From Saccoglossus kowalevskii (Eukaryota; Hemichordata; Enteropneusta; Harrimaniidae), in NCBI RefSeq assembly GCF_000003605.2, contig NW_003140812.1, forward strand, positions 1,289,634 through 1,310,057: a stretch of 20,424 bases of DNA. Reading direction: 5' to 3'. The notes under the pieces are model-generated. The model ran no database searches. It worked only from the letters and a program-made list of their open reading frames with translations, and was not told where the DNA came from. How positions within the stretch are numbered: the stretch's first letter is position 1; the number at the start of each line of letters is the position of its first letter. The position numbers and the translations under genes were made by a program. Below, piece after piece: positions 1-9,171 of the stretch.

Positions 1-1
1 T

Positions 2-396
2 TTCAGAAACGTTTATTCTGTGTGAGGGCAAACAATTATGCTACGTAAATTTAAGAACTGCAGCAACGAAGTCAAACTTTTTCTATTTAAAACATTCTGT
101 TCTAGTTTGTATTGCTGCCAATTATGGTGCATGTATAGAAAATCTACCGTCAATGCCCTTCGGTCAGTTATAATAATGCTTTCCGTAAACTGTTGGTGTA
201 CGCCCGTGACTGTAGCGCAAGCACTATGTTCGTTGAAAATCGTACAAACACATTTACCAATTTATATAGAAAGCTAATTTATGCTTTTATGGATCGATTA
301 CGAACATCAAACAATACACTTGTGTGTGCCTTGCTCAATAGTGATGTGAGATGGAAGTCTACCTTAGTGCAGCATTGGACAAAGGTAGTCTACTGA
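2..396 (+). pseudogene. LINE ORF2 C-terminal region, frameshifted remnant
   Basis: Frame 2 reads a segment containing LRKFKNCSNEVKLFLFKTFC and SLYCCQLW. Near 161-165 homology passes to frame 1, which reads YNNAFRKLLVYARDCSAS, then MFVEN, YRKLIYAFMDRL and NNTLV, ending at TGA 394-396. The pattern RKF-x-x-CS-x-x-VK-x-x-LF, followed by LYCC-x-LW and YNNAFR, is a familiar post-RT signature of LINE ORF2 proteins. The switch is best explained by a one-base deletion around 161-165. An in-frame TGA at 23-25 lies at a position where related proteins usually have a residue before the RKF block, consistent with a CGA to TGA change. Upstream codons to the window edge still look homologous, so the element continues to the left. 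The region normally follows the RT thumb; its own function is poorly defined. The family-level assignment is from memory of the motif, not a search. Confidence 0.75.
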
Positions 397-488
397 GTTT
401 AGTATAGTTTTCAAATCTGTATGGTTTGTAATTTTATTTTATTTCATATTTGTTTGTATCTTTTTCTTCATATATGGACTATGTCTGA

Positions 489-494
489 AATAAA
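489..494 (+). terminator. AATAAA polyadenylation signal of the LINE remnant
   Basis: AATAAA lies 93 bases after the ORF stop and only 4 bases before the ATA tail. Its place at the junction of 3' UTR and tail suits the 3' processing signal of the retrotransposon RNA rather than of a host gene. Confidence 0.55.
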
Positions 495-517
495 ACCATA
501 ATAATAATAATAATAAT

Positions 518-1234
518 GCAGTCGATATTTATTGTCTTCTAACACCACCTCACATGGTAACACAAGTTGTACATGTACACGCGGAGGCATGCTTGCAAAG
601 TGTCTGGTAACACCATTATTAAGCGTAATCCGATGAAGATAATTGGCAGCTGTTTTACGCAATCAAACCGGTGTGCGATGGACAATATTTCATCTTTGTT
701 CGTCTTATTGTCCTGTTGAACTTTTATATTGTGTTAGCACCTGATTTTAATTATTGATTAACAAAATACAGACACGTGTAGCAAAATGAACACGGTCATT
801 CAGTTAATTATTTCTGGTTCACGAATTACATGCACATGACTCAAATATATTTGATGCTGAAAATCTAGCATCCCTAAAATAAGTAATATGTATCTAGTGT
901 TATGATGTCTCTAGGCATCTTTTAAAGAAGACATATAAAGGTTATTCTCTACCAACATGTATATTCCACATTATGCCACTCGTTTTTTTTTCCGTTTGTT
1001 AGTATTACAAGTCGCTGTAGATGACAAATAAGATTTTTGAACATAAACACTCGTTATAATTTTCCTTGATGGTGGATAATAACTTTTTTATCATACATGC
1101 AACAGCTCATATGTAGCGTTAAAACCAAAATAAGATTTGAATTAAACAAATTACATTTTTTTAATGTACGTTCTTTTGGTGTGACTAATATATATGCAAT
1201 TCACTTCGGAGATACATTCTTTCTTTGGAATATC
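518..1234. other. No gene seen; A+T-rich spacer
   Basis: No recognisable coding, RNA or repeat structure. A palindromic ACACGTGT E-box-like octamer occurs near 774-781, and short T runs occur near 985 and 1157. Open frames here are short and show no family motifs. Confidence 0.5.
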
Positions 1235-1620
1235 ACATGGGTAGGTCATGTGGTTCAGTGCCCATTGGGTGGGGTCGTCTAATTTTATCAGTATGCATAA
1301 CTTTAACATCTGTTGCAGATAGGGAGATACAAACTGAGCTATAATAAAGGCATTGGGTGAGAGATATGACTAAAATAAAATATGACCATATATGGTCATG
1401 TGAACTAATTAGTATGTATTACTGTCATATCTGTTATAATAAAGGCACTGAATATAGGAAATGGTCGCATATGATCATGTGACCAGATTAATATTATATG
1501 TAAGAAAACCAAATATCAATCACAAAAGTAGGTAAATATAGGAACTAACTGCATTTTGACCTCATGGTACTGATGATTTAAATTACCCTAATGGGAATCA
1601 TGTGACCTCATTACTCATGA
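1235..1620. repeat. Degenerate direct repeats centred on CATGTGA
   Basis: Four CATGTG cores occur in the same orientation at 1247, 1397, 1476 and 1599, in similar surroundings: GGTCATGTG at 1245, GGTCATGTGAAC at 1395, GATCATGTGACC at 1474, GAATCATGTGACCTC at 1596. Between them, TATAATAAAGGCA is repeated exactly at 1340 and 1435, CATTGGGTG at 1262 and 1351, and AATATAGGAA is shared near 1450 and 1535. Spacing is irregular (79 to 150 bases), so this is a decayed, indel-rich array rather than a clean minisatellite. Possible sources are an old tandem repeat inside a transposon or repeated local slippage. No coding frame follows the repeats. Confidence 0.5.
1382..1399. promoter_or_regulatory. 18-bp perfect palindrome with a CArG-box core
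   Basis: ATGACCATATATGGTCAT reads the same on both strands. Its centre, CCATATATGG at 1386-1395, fits the CC(A/T)6GG consensus bound by SRF/MADS-type factors in animals. A decayed version (13 of 18 positions) sits at 1461-1478 in the next repeat unit. The palindrome is directly visible; a regulatory role is inference, and a site of this size can arise by chance or as part of the repeat. Confidence 0.25.
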
Positions 1621-1629
1621 AATTGATGT

Positions 1630-4600
1630 ATGATAGTTTGGATCACGCTGTTGCCGCTTGTGGCTTTACTTATTTTATTTCTACGCCCATTATGCTACAC
1701 ACATTATAGGGTGGTATATTTTGATGAAGTAACATCATATTCCCCTCTGAAATATGGATATTTTGACATTGACCTAAAAAAAGATATAAATTTAAATTCA
1801 AAATCAAATCATTAGATTTTTTATAGGAGATGTTTGCTTCTCGCATCTTCCATGCATTGTGCGAGATCTCGCAGTGAACGGAAAATCACATACTGACTAG
1901 CATTTCAAATTTTGTGGCACTCAGGTATTTTCGAGATATGTTGTACATTCATGCATGAATAAGTAGTTAAATATTCAAAATAGTCATTATTCTGGCACTA
2001 ATTTATCAGGTCATAAGCGACAGGACCTAAAGTCGTGTGATATGTTCATAAGTCACGTGGCGCTTCCTGCCATACTGCATGAAATGAATTACACTTAGAC
2101 GTAATTTAAACATTGAAACCGTACTTTTATTAACATTTTTATAGCAGGATGTAAAATCAAATAATTTAGTGTTAATATATTCTGTGAATATAAATAATCG
2201 ATTGTTATTTTTTTTTATTTTAAAATTAGACTACCAAACCCATTATTGATTACGATTTCTGATCGATGTTGTTGGAGAGTGTTACAACACGATAGCTGAT
2301 TTCCAGCAGTAGCTTTGTCATGGTAATAATATTCCGTTGCCTGGGTTTGTGACGTAACTACTAGCTAAATCTGAGAATTCTTATTCGCCATCATATGTTG
2401 CTACACTTTCCAGCGTATTCAAAACACTGTGATTTTCGTAGGCCTTCGTTGCTATCGTCTGCAGCGAAAGCCGAGAAGAAAAGCAATATTTGAATATGAT
2501 TTGCACTTTAATGCATCGAAACTAAATGTAAACATTTCGAATGAACGTCCATTTACCGTGCTTAGCTGTTTCATTACAACCGTAAAAGCAGTGAAATGTA
2601 CATTGATCACGTGATTTTTGTATTCAGCACTCCGCAGTAATGCGTTATATTTTCACTCATATGACAATAGAAATCGGCGCATAACCCAGTTGCATGTATG
2701 ATATCATAAGGTTATTGGCACAGTATCGAAATATATGTCTTAGTACATTGTACAATATATCAAAGCGTACGAGGACATAAATTCCCGTATGTTGTTAATA
2801 ACCTTATTACTATACATCGTTTTCAACATGCGTTGCAAAGAAAATTTCAGATAAACAACCGTTCTTGCCACCACAGAGTCACTGTCAGCGGCAAAATAAT
2901 GATACCATGTTCTGAAAATGTGCATACCCGAGCGCGCCACGATGATTCAATCAGTTGAAAATGTGAACAATGATTTCTGAGCCTTCGTTTGTAAACTTAT
3001 TCTGTGGGGATTTTTAACAGAACTTGCAGAAAAACAAGATACTTTTCGTCATTTGGCAGCTGAAATGGAAGTTGAATTCGGCGACTTGTAATGATTATGG
3101 TAGCCGGACTGAATGTTGTTATTTCTTTCAACAAAGAAGAAGAGAAAGACATGTTAAAAAGACGCTTAAATTTCCAATAAAAATTCAAAATACAAATTTG
3201 GAGACAATATTATTTGTATAAACGCGTTTTAATCAGTATCTAAAGAAAGCCTAAACCACAAAAGGCATTTTTCAAACTCTGATGAAACAGCAATTGGTTT
3301 TTCAACACATTATTATACATTTTTTTCAATTTTTGTCTGAGAATCCAAAATGTTGAGTCCACGAATAGGTATAAAATAAACCTTCAACTTCTAATATATT
3401 TTTCATTTACAGATTACAAGAACATATGATGAATGGGTCAATATCTACAGCAATAGCATGCGCGCCAAATTATTAACCTTTGGAATTATGAGGGCACGTA
3501 TTTCCGAGGCACAGCATTTTGAAAATGACTTTGTCTCATTGAAAATGTGTAGTAAACATTTAAAGGCACTAAAGCATTCGAGCAGGGCACCTCCGTGAAT
3601 TCCAGCCCTGCATAAGTTTGTTTCGTTGTTGTCATGTCATGTTGTCCCTTGCAACATTACTGTATCGCAAGTAATATTGTTATGAATTTACCTCAAATGG
3701 TAAAATGCTTAATTTATTGCATTGTCCAACGTTCCACGATATTTTGACGCGGGTTTTCAAATTTGAAATACAGGACAATTGTATGCTTGCAAACAAATAA
3801 TAATATTCCACTGTGTTCAAATTTGGAACACTCGTCGGATTAAACAAAAATCACCATTATTTAAAACTATTTCTCGCTTTAAATCTGACGTCTTACTAAA
3901 GTTGTCTATAATTGATAATCTGTAAAGTCAATGCAAAGTGTTTAAATGGGTTTATCGACAAGACAACGTATAATGCAAAGGTTGATGGAAGGTTCAAGTA
4001 CACAGAAACATCGCCCATGAAATCAGTTTAACCTTCCACGGATATTCAGACATAATAGCGAACAGGACTAGTCCACAGTAGTAATTATTACATTTAACTA
4101 TCAAAATGTATACTGGTATAATAATTGAATTTCCCTTCTCAACATAAAATGTAGGTAAAATTGAAAAAACAACGTGGACACTGAATATGATTGTCTTATG
4201 TTGGTTTTACCACTTTGCACCAGGAGCATTGTGATTGTCGGTTTAATCGGCCATGCAAATATGTTTAAATGCTACTATGTTGTCTGGCGTTACCAAAAAC
4301 ACTCAGTGGTCTGTGTAAATTCTGTACGGGAAATCAAATACAGGTTTTACTCTACAATATTTCATCAACTATAGGCAGACTTTTTGAATTTTGAAAACAT
4401 ATGTGAACCATCTTGATTAGACGTCTGTCACATTTTAGAGAAAACACTGCACATGATTGTCATGTGAATGTTGACATTTCCAATCAATTACTATCAATAG
4501 CTGACTGTGATTGCATTTATTGTGCCTAAGTTTTTAGTTGTAGAGGTGATGTAGGCCTCAAAAAGCACTGTGCACTATCACGAAACAAGATTCATCAACT

Positions 4601-6564
4601 TCATTATGTCCTACACTTGTGAGCAACACAGTTTAAAATATAATAATGCACTAAGTGACAGAAGTAAGAAACATAATTGTTTCTGTTTGTTCTATTTACA
4701 CAATAAACATGCTATACCATAATCATCGATCGATCATGAAAGTCAGATTTTGGGACATTTGAAGTGTGTTTTAAGTGGATTGTACCAAGTACCCCTTCAT
4801 ATGACTAATAATTTGAAACTTGGGAGCGGTATTGGGGGGTATTTTATTCGTGAAATTACGCGATAGAACGTGAATGGAAATGTAAAAAAATATATTGACA
4901 GCAAACTAACGTCAGCCATTTTGAAATATATACTCTTCACTTCATTTTTTTGCTCAGGCATTTTATACAAATCTTTTCATCCTATAAAAACGCCATAGTC
5001 TAAAAAAGCCTAAACACTGAGCGTGAATATATATGCATGTTTTACGCACACATTACACATCTTGTAACGCTTCCTCATTTATTACCTCAGCCTCCTTTAC
5101 AACTACCTGCTACTGGGTTTTGACTGGATTCTATTCTGGGCTTAATTTCACCAGTGTCACTTGCTACATCTTTCTTCAATAGGAGACTGTATTTTTGACG
5201 ATTTTTTTTAAAGGGTTATAATGGAATCTCATAGTCCGTTTGCAAGCTTTTCAGATAAATTTACTGCTATGGTAAACTTCATAAACAAACGCATGATACT
5301 TATACGTAGTTATATATATAACGTTTACTGACATTTATAAAACTACTTTTTTAGTCCTGCCTTTATCACATTACTAGTGAGTGAAATTTACAATCTATAT
5401 CTTCGCTACTTCAAACAATTCATAATAGTTTTTAACAAAATAAGCATGTTTATCAATCTCCATTCCCATTGTCATTGCCTTAGTCATTAACACCTATTAT
5501 AACAGTATTTAATGAGTTTGGTAAAACCAATATGCTGCTAAATGTAATACATTTGCTTTTTTGTGTAGGCGAATACATCAACGGCGACTATCAGTAGAGA
5601 TAATTGCGACATAGGTTTGAAGAGTTAAGGAAAGTTGATTTAAAAAAATGTTTCTCGGTGTTACAATTTTGACTTAGTGGTATAAAACCACTGAATCAAT
5701 GCATAGCTTGAACTGGTGACACAGAGTTATTTTCAATGAACAAGATATTCTCAAGTATATTAAAATTTATCTTCTAAGTTAAACAGAAAAGTAAATTTGT
5801 CCTAAGAGTGATCCATTATGTAATCAGGTGATGAAAGGGGTTATCATTAATAGCACGCTTAACTCTTGGGCAGTAAAAATTAAGGTTAAGATCAAGGTCA
5901 AGGTAAAATGGTAGCTTTGTAAGAACTTAGTATTAATTGCACATTCACACGTAGCCGAGCATGTTTGAAAAGTATTAGGATACTTTCAAAATGTGTAGCA
6001 GAGCACTCTTTGATGAAAAGATAGATGCATCCTATTCGCTCTACATACTGTACATAGATATTATTATTATGGTGTGCCACTTCACACCTATGCCCTAAAT
6101 GTAAATATTATGGCTACATCTAAGCCACGTGATGATAATGCAAGCGCTGATTAAAGGTGATGGTAGTGATGACATGAAGTTAGACGATGAAGATCATGGA
6201 GTTTGAAAACAAATACTCAATAATGCCTGGACTGGCAAAATGTTCTTTTTACAAAAGTCCTTCAATCATCTGTGAGACAACTTCAGAGGCTCAAATATCG
6301 TGTTTCCCAAAACAGTGGTGTCAACAGGGGGGGTTCTGCTGAATGGCTTTGTGTTGCATCTATTGAGTCTATGACATAGTATTACGAGACCCTGTGGCCG
6401 GTGCGGGTTTCTGAGTCACGCTCCTTATATTGAATGTGCTCCTTTTCCGATTATGTACGATTGCGCAAAATGTCGCCCACATGGTATTCTTAAAATAGAT
6501 TAAAGCCAGTAACGCCTTGGGATCATGTGTATTCATCTGAACTGTGTGTCGTAATTTAGCTTGT
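1630..6564. other. Long gene-free stretch, A+T-rich
   Basis: About 4.9 kb in which I see no gene, RNA or clear transposon. All open frames are 60-66 codons or less with no recognisable motifs. Visible minor structures are the hairpin at 3582-3611, a GTTATATATATAAC palindrome near 5308-5321, a CACGTG E-box near 2055 and another in ATCACGTGAT near 2606, and an ATCGATCGAT palindrome near 4727. The stretch could be intronic or intergenic; nothing in the sequence separates these. Confidence 0.5.
3582..3611. repeat. Small inverted repeat (7-bp arms, 16-base loop)
   Basis: GCAGGGC at 3582-3588 pairs perfectly with GCCCTGC at 3605-3611. It is unusually G+C-rich for the surroundings. The arms are short and no terminator or RNA-gene context is present, so a chance stem is possible. 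Confidence 0.35.
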
Positions 6565-6785
6565 TTAAAAGGTAGTAGACGTCGCGCCATGCATGCGCGA
6601 AATATCGGTGTCGTATAAAGAAGCTTTAAATAGGTAATGTTATAAGGTATAGAAAGAGTCACCGGCGTTATTTAGTGCTCAGTCGCGTCCAGTTCAAAAC
6701 TCAAACTAATTTCTATTAGAAGAGCACCTAATGTTTATAAACACAAAGGTCGCACATGCACGGCGCGACGACCTCCGCCCTTTAA
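6565..6785 (-). mobile_element. MITE copy A (inverted-repeat element, 221 bp)
   Basis: The ends are inverted repeats. The left end begins TTAAAAGGTAGTAG and the right end, read on the minus strand, begins TTAAAGGGCGGAGG; over 36 positions the two ends match at 28, including a shared CGTCGCGCC and a GCATG step. Both ends coincide with TTAA, which could be the target duplication (a TA duplication is equally compatible). No transposase frame is present, so this is a non-autonomous element. On the minus strand it is collinear with the element at 11959-12234: 22 of 23 outer terminal bases match, and three internal blocks (6729-6745, 6656-6702, 6621-6638) follow in the same order. Open frames crossing this element are not believed to be genes. 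Superfamily left open: TTAA would suggest piggyBac-like, TA would suggest Tc1/mariner-like. Confidence 0.8.
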
Positions 6786-8580
6786 CTTCGCTTTCGGTGC
6801 TATTTAGCGTATATTTACTTCGCCTTCGTTCGTTATATTTTTTTTTGTTTAGCACAGAAGATACGGTGTTCGCTATTCCGGGTAAAACAATATTTGTTCC
6901 CACTGTCTTCTGAATTTCGCTCGATATTCTCTGCATGTGGTTCACTTTTACGAATACACAAAAAATACCCTGATATGTAGCGATCCGGTTCGATTGCGGG
7001 AATAGCGATGCATTCTCAAAACTGTTTTTCGAAAATGTAACCAAACTGGAATTTCCTCACATCATACATAATCTTCGTGTTTTGATTTTTCTAAACTTCC
7101 TCGAATTTCTAATGTAGTCTTAGGTGACGTTTGTGTTTTCTTAGTTTATGTGTCCACTGTTGTTCCGTCTTCGAACATTTCGATATACGTTTTGAATAGG
7201 GGTTTCTCGTTTTACACCATGCCTTTATTAAACATGATCTATATACATCCAGTATTGATGACAACCGTTATTTGGGTTGATAGAGTTTTTCACGGCTATT
7301 TCAGAATATTCTGCACTCCGGCCACGTAATAACACCCGGTTACAACTTATTTACAATGACGATGACCGAGGTTTCATGGAAAATGATTTCTCCGCCATCA
7401 TAAAATAGAGTTCGTAAATTGTAGTGTGTGGTTCCACCATATTCAATTTTCAACGTAAACTATTTTTTATGAGGCTTGGCCCACTTACTGCGTGGTTTTT
7501 GGTTGTGTTTACTTCCAACAGACGATATCAAAGGTCAAATTATTTCCAATAACGTTAAAATTTGCATCGTTATTGGGCTCTGCGTCCGAATTTGCATAGT
7601 TATTATATGTATTACTGGAAATTATTGTACTTTGAAACAGCACAGGTCACAGTGACATATGTATAATGATGGTGGATCAAGCTTTCTTTATTAAAAAAAC
7701 GATGGTGACGTACAAAGTGTACTGTTCACATATGTTGTTTTTTTAATTTAACTGCAATCGATTCGGGAGATGACAAATGAAATATTAGACACATAGGGCA
7801 TCGATGATGTGACGACCGCTTGTTCAATATGTAGCTCGAAATATGAAGTGAGTAATAACATTACGTATTGTGATCTTCTGCAAAATCAAAGATTGCGAGA
7901 GGCGGAGAAATCTGACTTGCAAATAGAACAGAGTATTTATCAATTATTTGAGAAATACAATATTTGGTTTTCTAAATATAACATTTTGAAGAGAACGTCA
8001 CCAAGAACGAATCTATACGCACTGTACAAGGACACAAGACAATGTCAAGTATTTGGGTCCTGGAGATTTAGGTAAAGCTTCATTAAAATCAATTCAAATA
8101 GAAATTGAAACAGGTTAACGTTAATAAATGTTTTTGTGCATTTCTGACTTCTATATAACATAATAAAAGTCCCGAACTACTTAGGAAGTGGAACATGTTT
8201 AGAATTCATTTCTAAAATACTTATTAATTACGGCATTGGTAAAAAGTGAGGTTTAATTGTTTTTGGGGTGATTTATGAATGCTTTCTTTTTTTAAAAATA
8301 TGACGGTGCGAGATAACAATTATTAATGCTCGATGTAAACAAGCAATTCTCAATAGTCTCGTATAAATGTTTCCAATACAGATATTTGTTTTACATGAAC
8401 TGATGGGCATGATCCTGTAAAGCCACCCACGTATGTACATGCACATTTATATTGTTTTAAAAGATATAAATAATTAAAATGCCTAGTTCCTACTTTCATT
8501 GGAACACACTAAAAAACTGAAAACAGATTGCAAATGTTGAAATAAATCGTACATGCAAAAAACAGACAGATATTGTTAGA
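6786..8580. other. No confident gene; A+T-rich
   Basis: Directly after MITE A, about 45 bases (6786-6830) weakly resemble part of the repeat at 11254-11339 (shared TAGCG, then TATATTT and CTTCGC). The only open stretch worth naming is 7797-8071, listed separately. T runs occur near 6839 and 7736. No RNA gene or further transposon was recognised. Confidence 0.45.
7797..8071 (+). CDS. Weak candidate exon, unrecognised
   Basis: This frame is open for about 91 codons after a TAG at 7794-7796. It closes against a good-looking splice donor, TTTAG|GTAAAG, with the GT at 8072-8073; the frame itself runs on only to a stop at 8073-8075. It includes a CSIC step near the start and a charged stretch, LREAEKSDLQIEQSIYQLF, that could be an amphipathic helix. 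No domain is recognised. The upstream acceptor is poor: AG at 7795-7796 with no pyrimidine tract. An open frame of this length is not rare in 20 kb on six frames, so chance is the most likely explanation. Confidence 0.12.
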
Positions 8581-8661
8581 TGCAACAGAAGAATTCGAAC
8601 TCACAATCTCCTGCCCACTTCTGGTAGAGGCACTATCTACTGTCCTACACCCCGGCGCCAA
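8581..8661 (-). mobile_element. tRNA-derived SINE head (or tRNA pseudogene)
   Basis: The minus strand begins GGCGCCGGGGTGTAGGACAG and has the two internal Pol III promoter boxes of a tRNA: an A-box-like TAGGACAGTAG (plus 8637-8647) and a B-box-like GAGTTCGAATTC (plus 8591-8602), 34 bases apart, which is a normal distance. The GATAGTGCCTCTACCAGAAG section resembles the heads of tRNA-derived SINEs seen widely in molluscs and other marine invertebrates (from memory). It is not a working tRNA: the T-stem and acceptor stem pair badly and the position before the putative anticodon is not T. The SINE body should continue leftward of 8581, but I could not find its tail or target duplications, so the left limit is uncertain. 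Confidence 0.6.
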
Positions 8662-8716
8662 AAATGAAATGAATTGAGGTGATACGTTTTAAAGCGACGA
8701 GATAGCAGGAACGTTT

Positions 8717-8926
8717 TCACGTTCTGGAAACGTCCAGAACGGCCGTCCGGTTAACGGCCTTAGCTTTAATTGTTCCAACCTTTAATAGCCAACATTTTTT
8801 GATTGGCCTATTGGCGGAAATGTCCAGGGCTGTTTTTTTTTGTTCCAGTTCGTCCCTGCTAGATCGGACATCACTAACAACGTTTTGCAATTTATGTTCA
8901 AGCGAAATAATAGAGAATAGATTCAT
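8717..8926 (-). CDS. Weak candidate small ORF or coding remnant, 69 residues
   Basis: From an ATG at 8926 the minus strand reads 69 codons to a TGA at 8717-8719. The middle, LEHKLQNVVSDVRSSRDELE followed by a lysine pair, has heptad-like hydrophobic spacing and could form a short coiled coil; the end is basic. The frame also stays open upstream for another 50 codons. The stretch is less A+T-rich than its surroundings. No family is recognised. The last part of the frame coincides with the two hairpins at 8720-8759, so that part is at least equally explained as inverted-repeat DNA. It could be a scrap of a transposon ORF, or chance. Confidence 0.13.
   Translation of the reverse strand: MNLFSIISLEHKLQNVVSDVRSSRDELEQKKTALDISANRPIKKCWLLKVGTIKAKAVNRTAVLDVSRT
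8720..8759. repeat. Two back-to-back perfect hairpins
   Basis: The first is CGTTCTGGA (8720-8728), loop AACG, TCCAGAACG (8733-8741): 9-bp arms with a 4-base loop. The second shares its first G with the end of the first: GGCCGT (8741-8746), 7-base loop, ACGGCC (8754-8759). Both are G+C-rich islands in A+T-rich DNA, about 60 bases from the SINE head. No T tract follows on either strand, so an intrinsic-terminator reading does not apply. They could be ends of an inverted-repeat transposon or a structured RNA segment. Confidence 0.55.
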
Positions 8927-9078
8927 TTGAAAAGGGGTATTAATAATATTAAGATTCAAAATGAGAATGTATGAAATAGGCTTTCTTCGAAATAGTTTGA
9001 AAGGAAAAGGGAAATTTTGTGAAGTTTCTATACACACACCTGTACAAAACGACATAATAATGACACAAGACATCAACG

Positions 9079-9080
<2 letters not shown>

Positions 9081-9170
<90 letters not shown>
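9081..9170. repeat. (TTA)n microsatellite
   Basis: About 90 bases of TTA/ATT repeat, interrupted twice near 9100-9112 by extra T bases. It gives artificial poly-Leu and poly-Ile reading frames. It could mark the tail of a minus-strand retroelement, since (TAA)n is what the minus strand reads, but the flank at 9171 shows no AATAAA complement or UTR-like sequence, so plain slippage is the simpler view. Confidence 0.95.

Positions 9171-9171
<1 letters not shown>

Larger units (their letters stand above)
1..517 (+). mobile_element. 3' end of a non-LTR retrotransposon (LINE), 5'-truncated by the window edge
   Basis: The stretch contains, in order, a broken reverse-transcriptase C-terminal coding region (to the TGA at 394-396), a roughly 100-base T-rich 3' UTR, an AATAAA signal at 489-494 and a pure ATA-type trinucleotide tail at 498-517. 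That order is typical of LINE 3' ends; simple trinucleotide tails occur in several non-LTR clades. The 3' UTR ends in CTGAAATAAA just before the tail. A right-hand target-site duplication would start near 518, but its partner lies outside the window. The clade is not assigned: the coding part resembles the post-RT region of elements common in marine invertebrates, but the endonuclease and RT core needed for classification are missing. The frameshift and in-frame stop show it is a dead copy. Confidence 0.8.

Noticed and set aside
468..662. Minus-strand 64-codon frame over the LINE tail
   Set aside because: It reads the antisense of the ATA tail (a tyrosine run) and adjoining spacer.
3441..3480. 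GCATGCGCGCC followed by TTATTAACC, considered as a MITE terminus
   Set aside because: The order of motifs does not match either MITE end and no inverted partner was found.
5195..5225. TTTAAAGGGTTATAATGG, considered as another MITE left end
   Set aside because: The match ends after TTTAAAGGG and no CCCTTTAA partner lies within a plausible distance.
6369..6662. Minus-strand open frame of 97 codons
   Set aside because: About a third of it lies inside MITE A and the remainder shows no known motif.
6706..7044. Minus-strand open frame of 112 codons, the second longest in the window
   Set aside because: Its C-terminal part runs through the inverted-repeat end of MITE A, and the rest has no recognisable motif or splice context. 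It is better explained by chance plus the G+C-rich MITE terminus.
7262..7408. Open stretch of about 48 codons reading a protein-like segment with NDDDRGF
   Set aside because: Frames of this length are expected many times in 20 kb on six frames, there is no domain match, and no convincing splice sites flank it.
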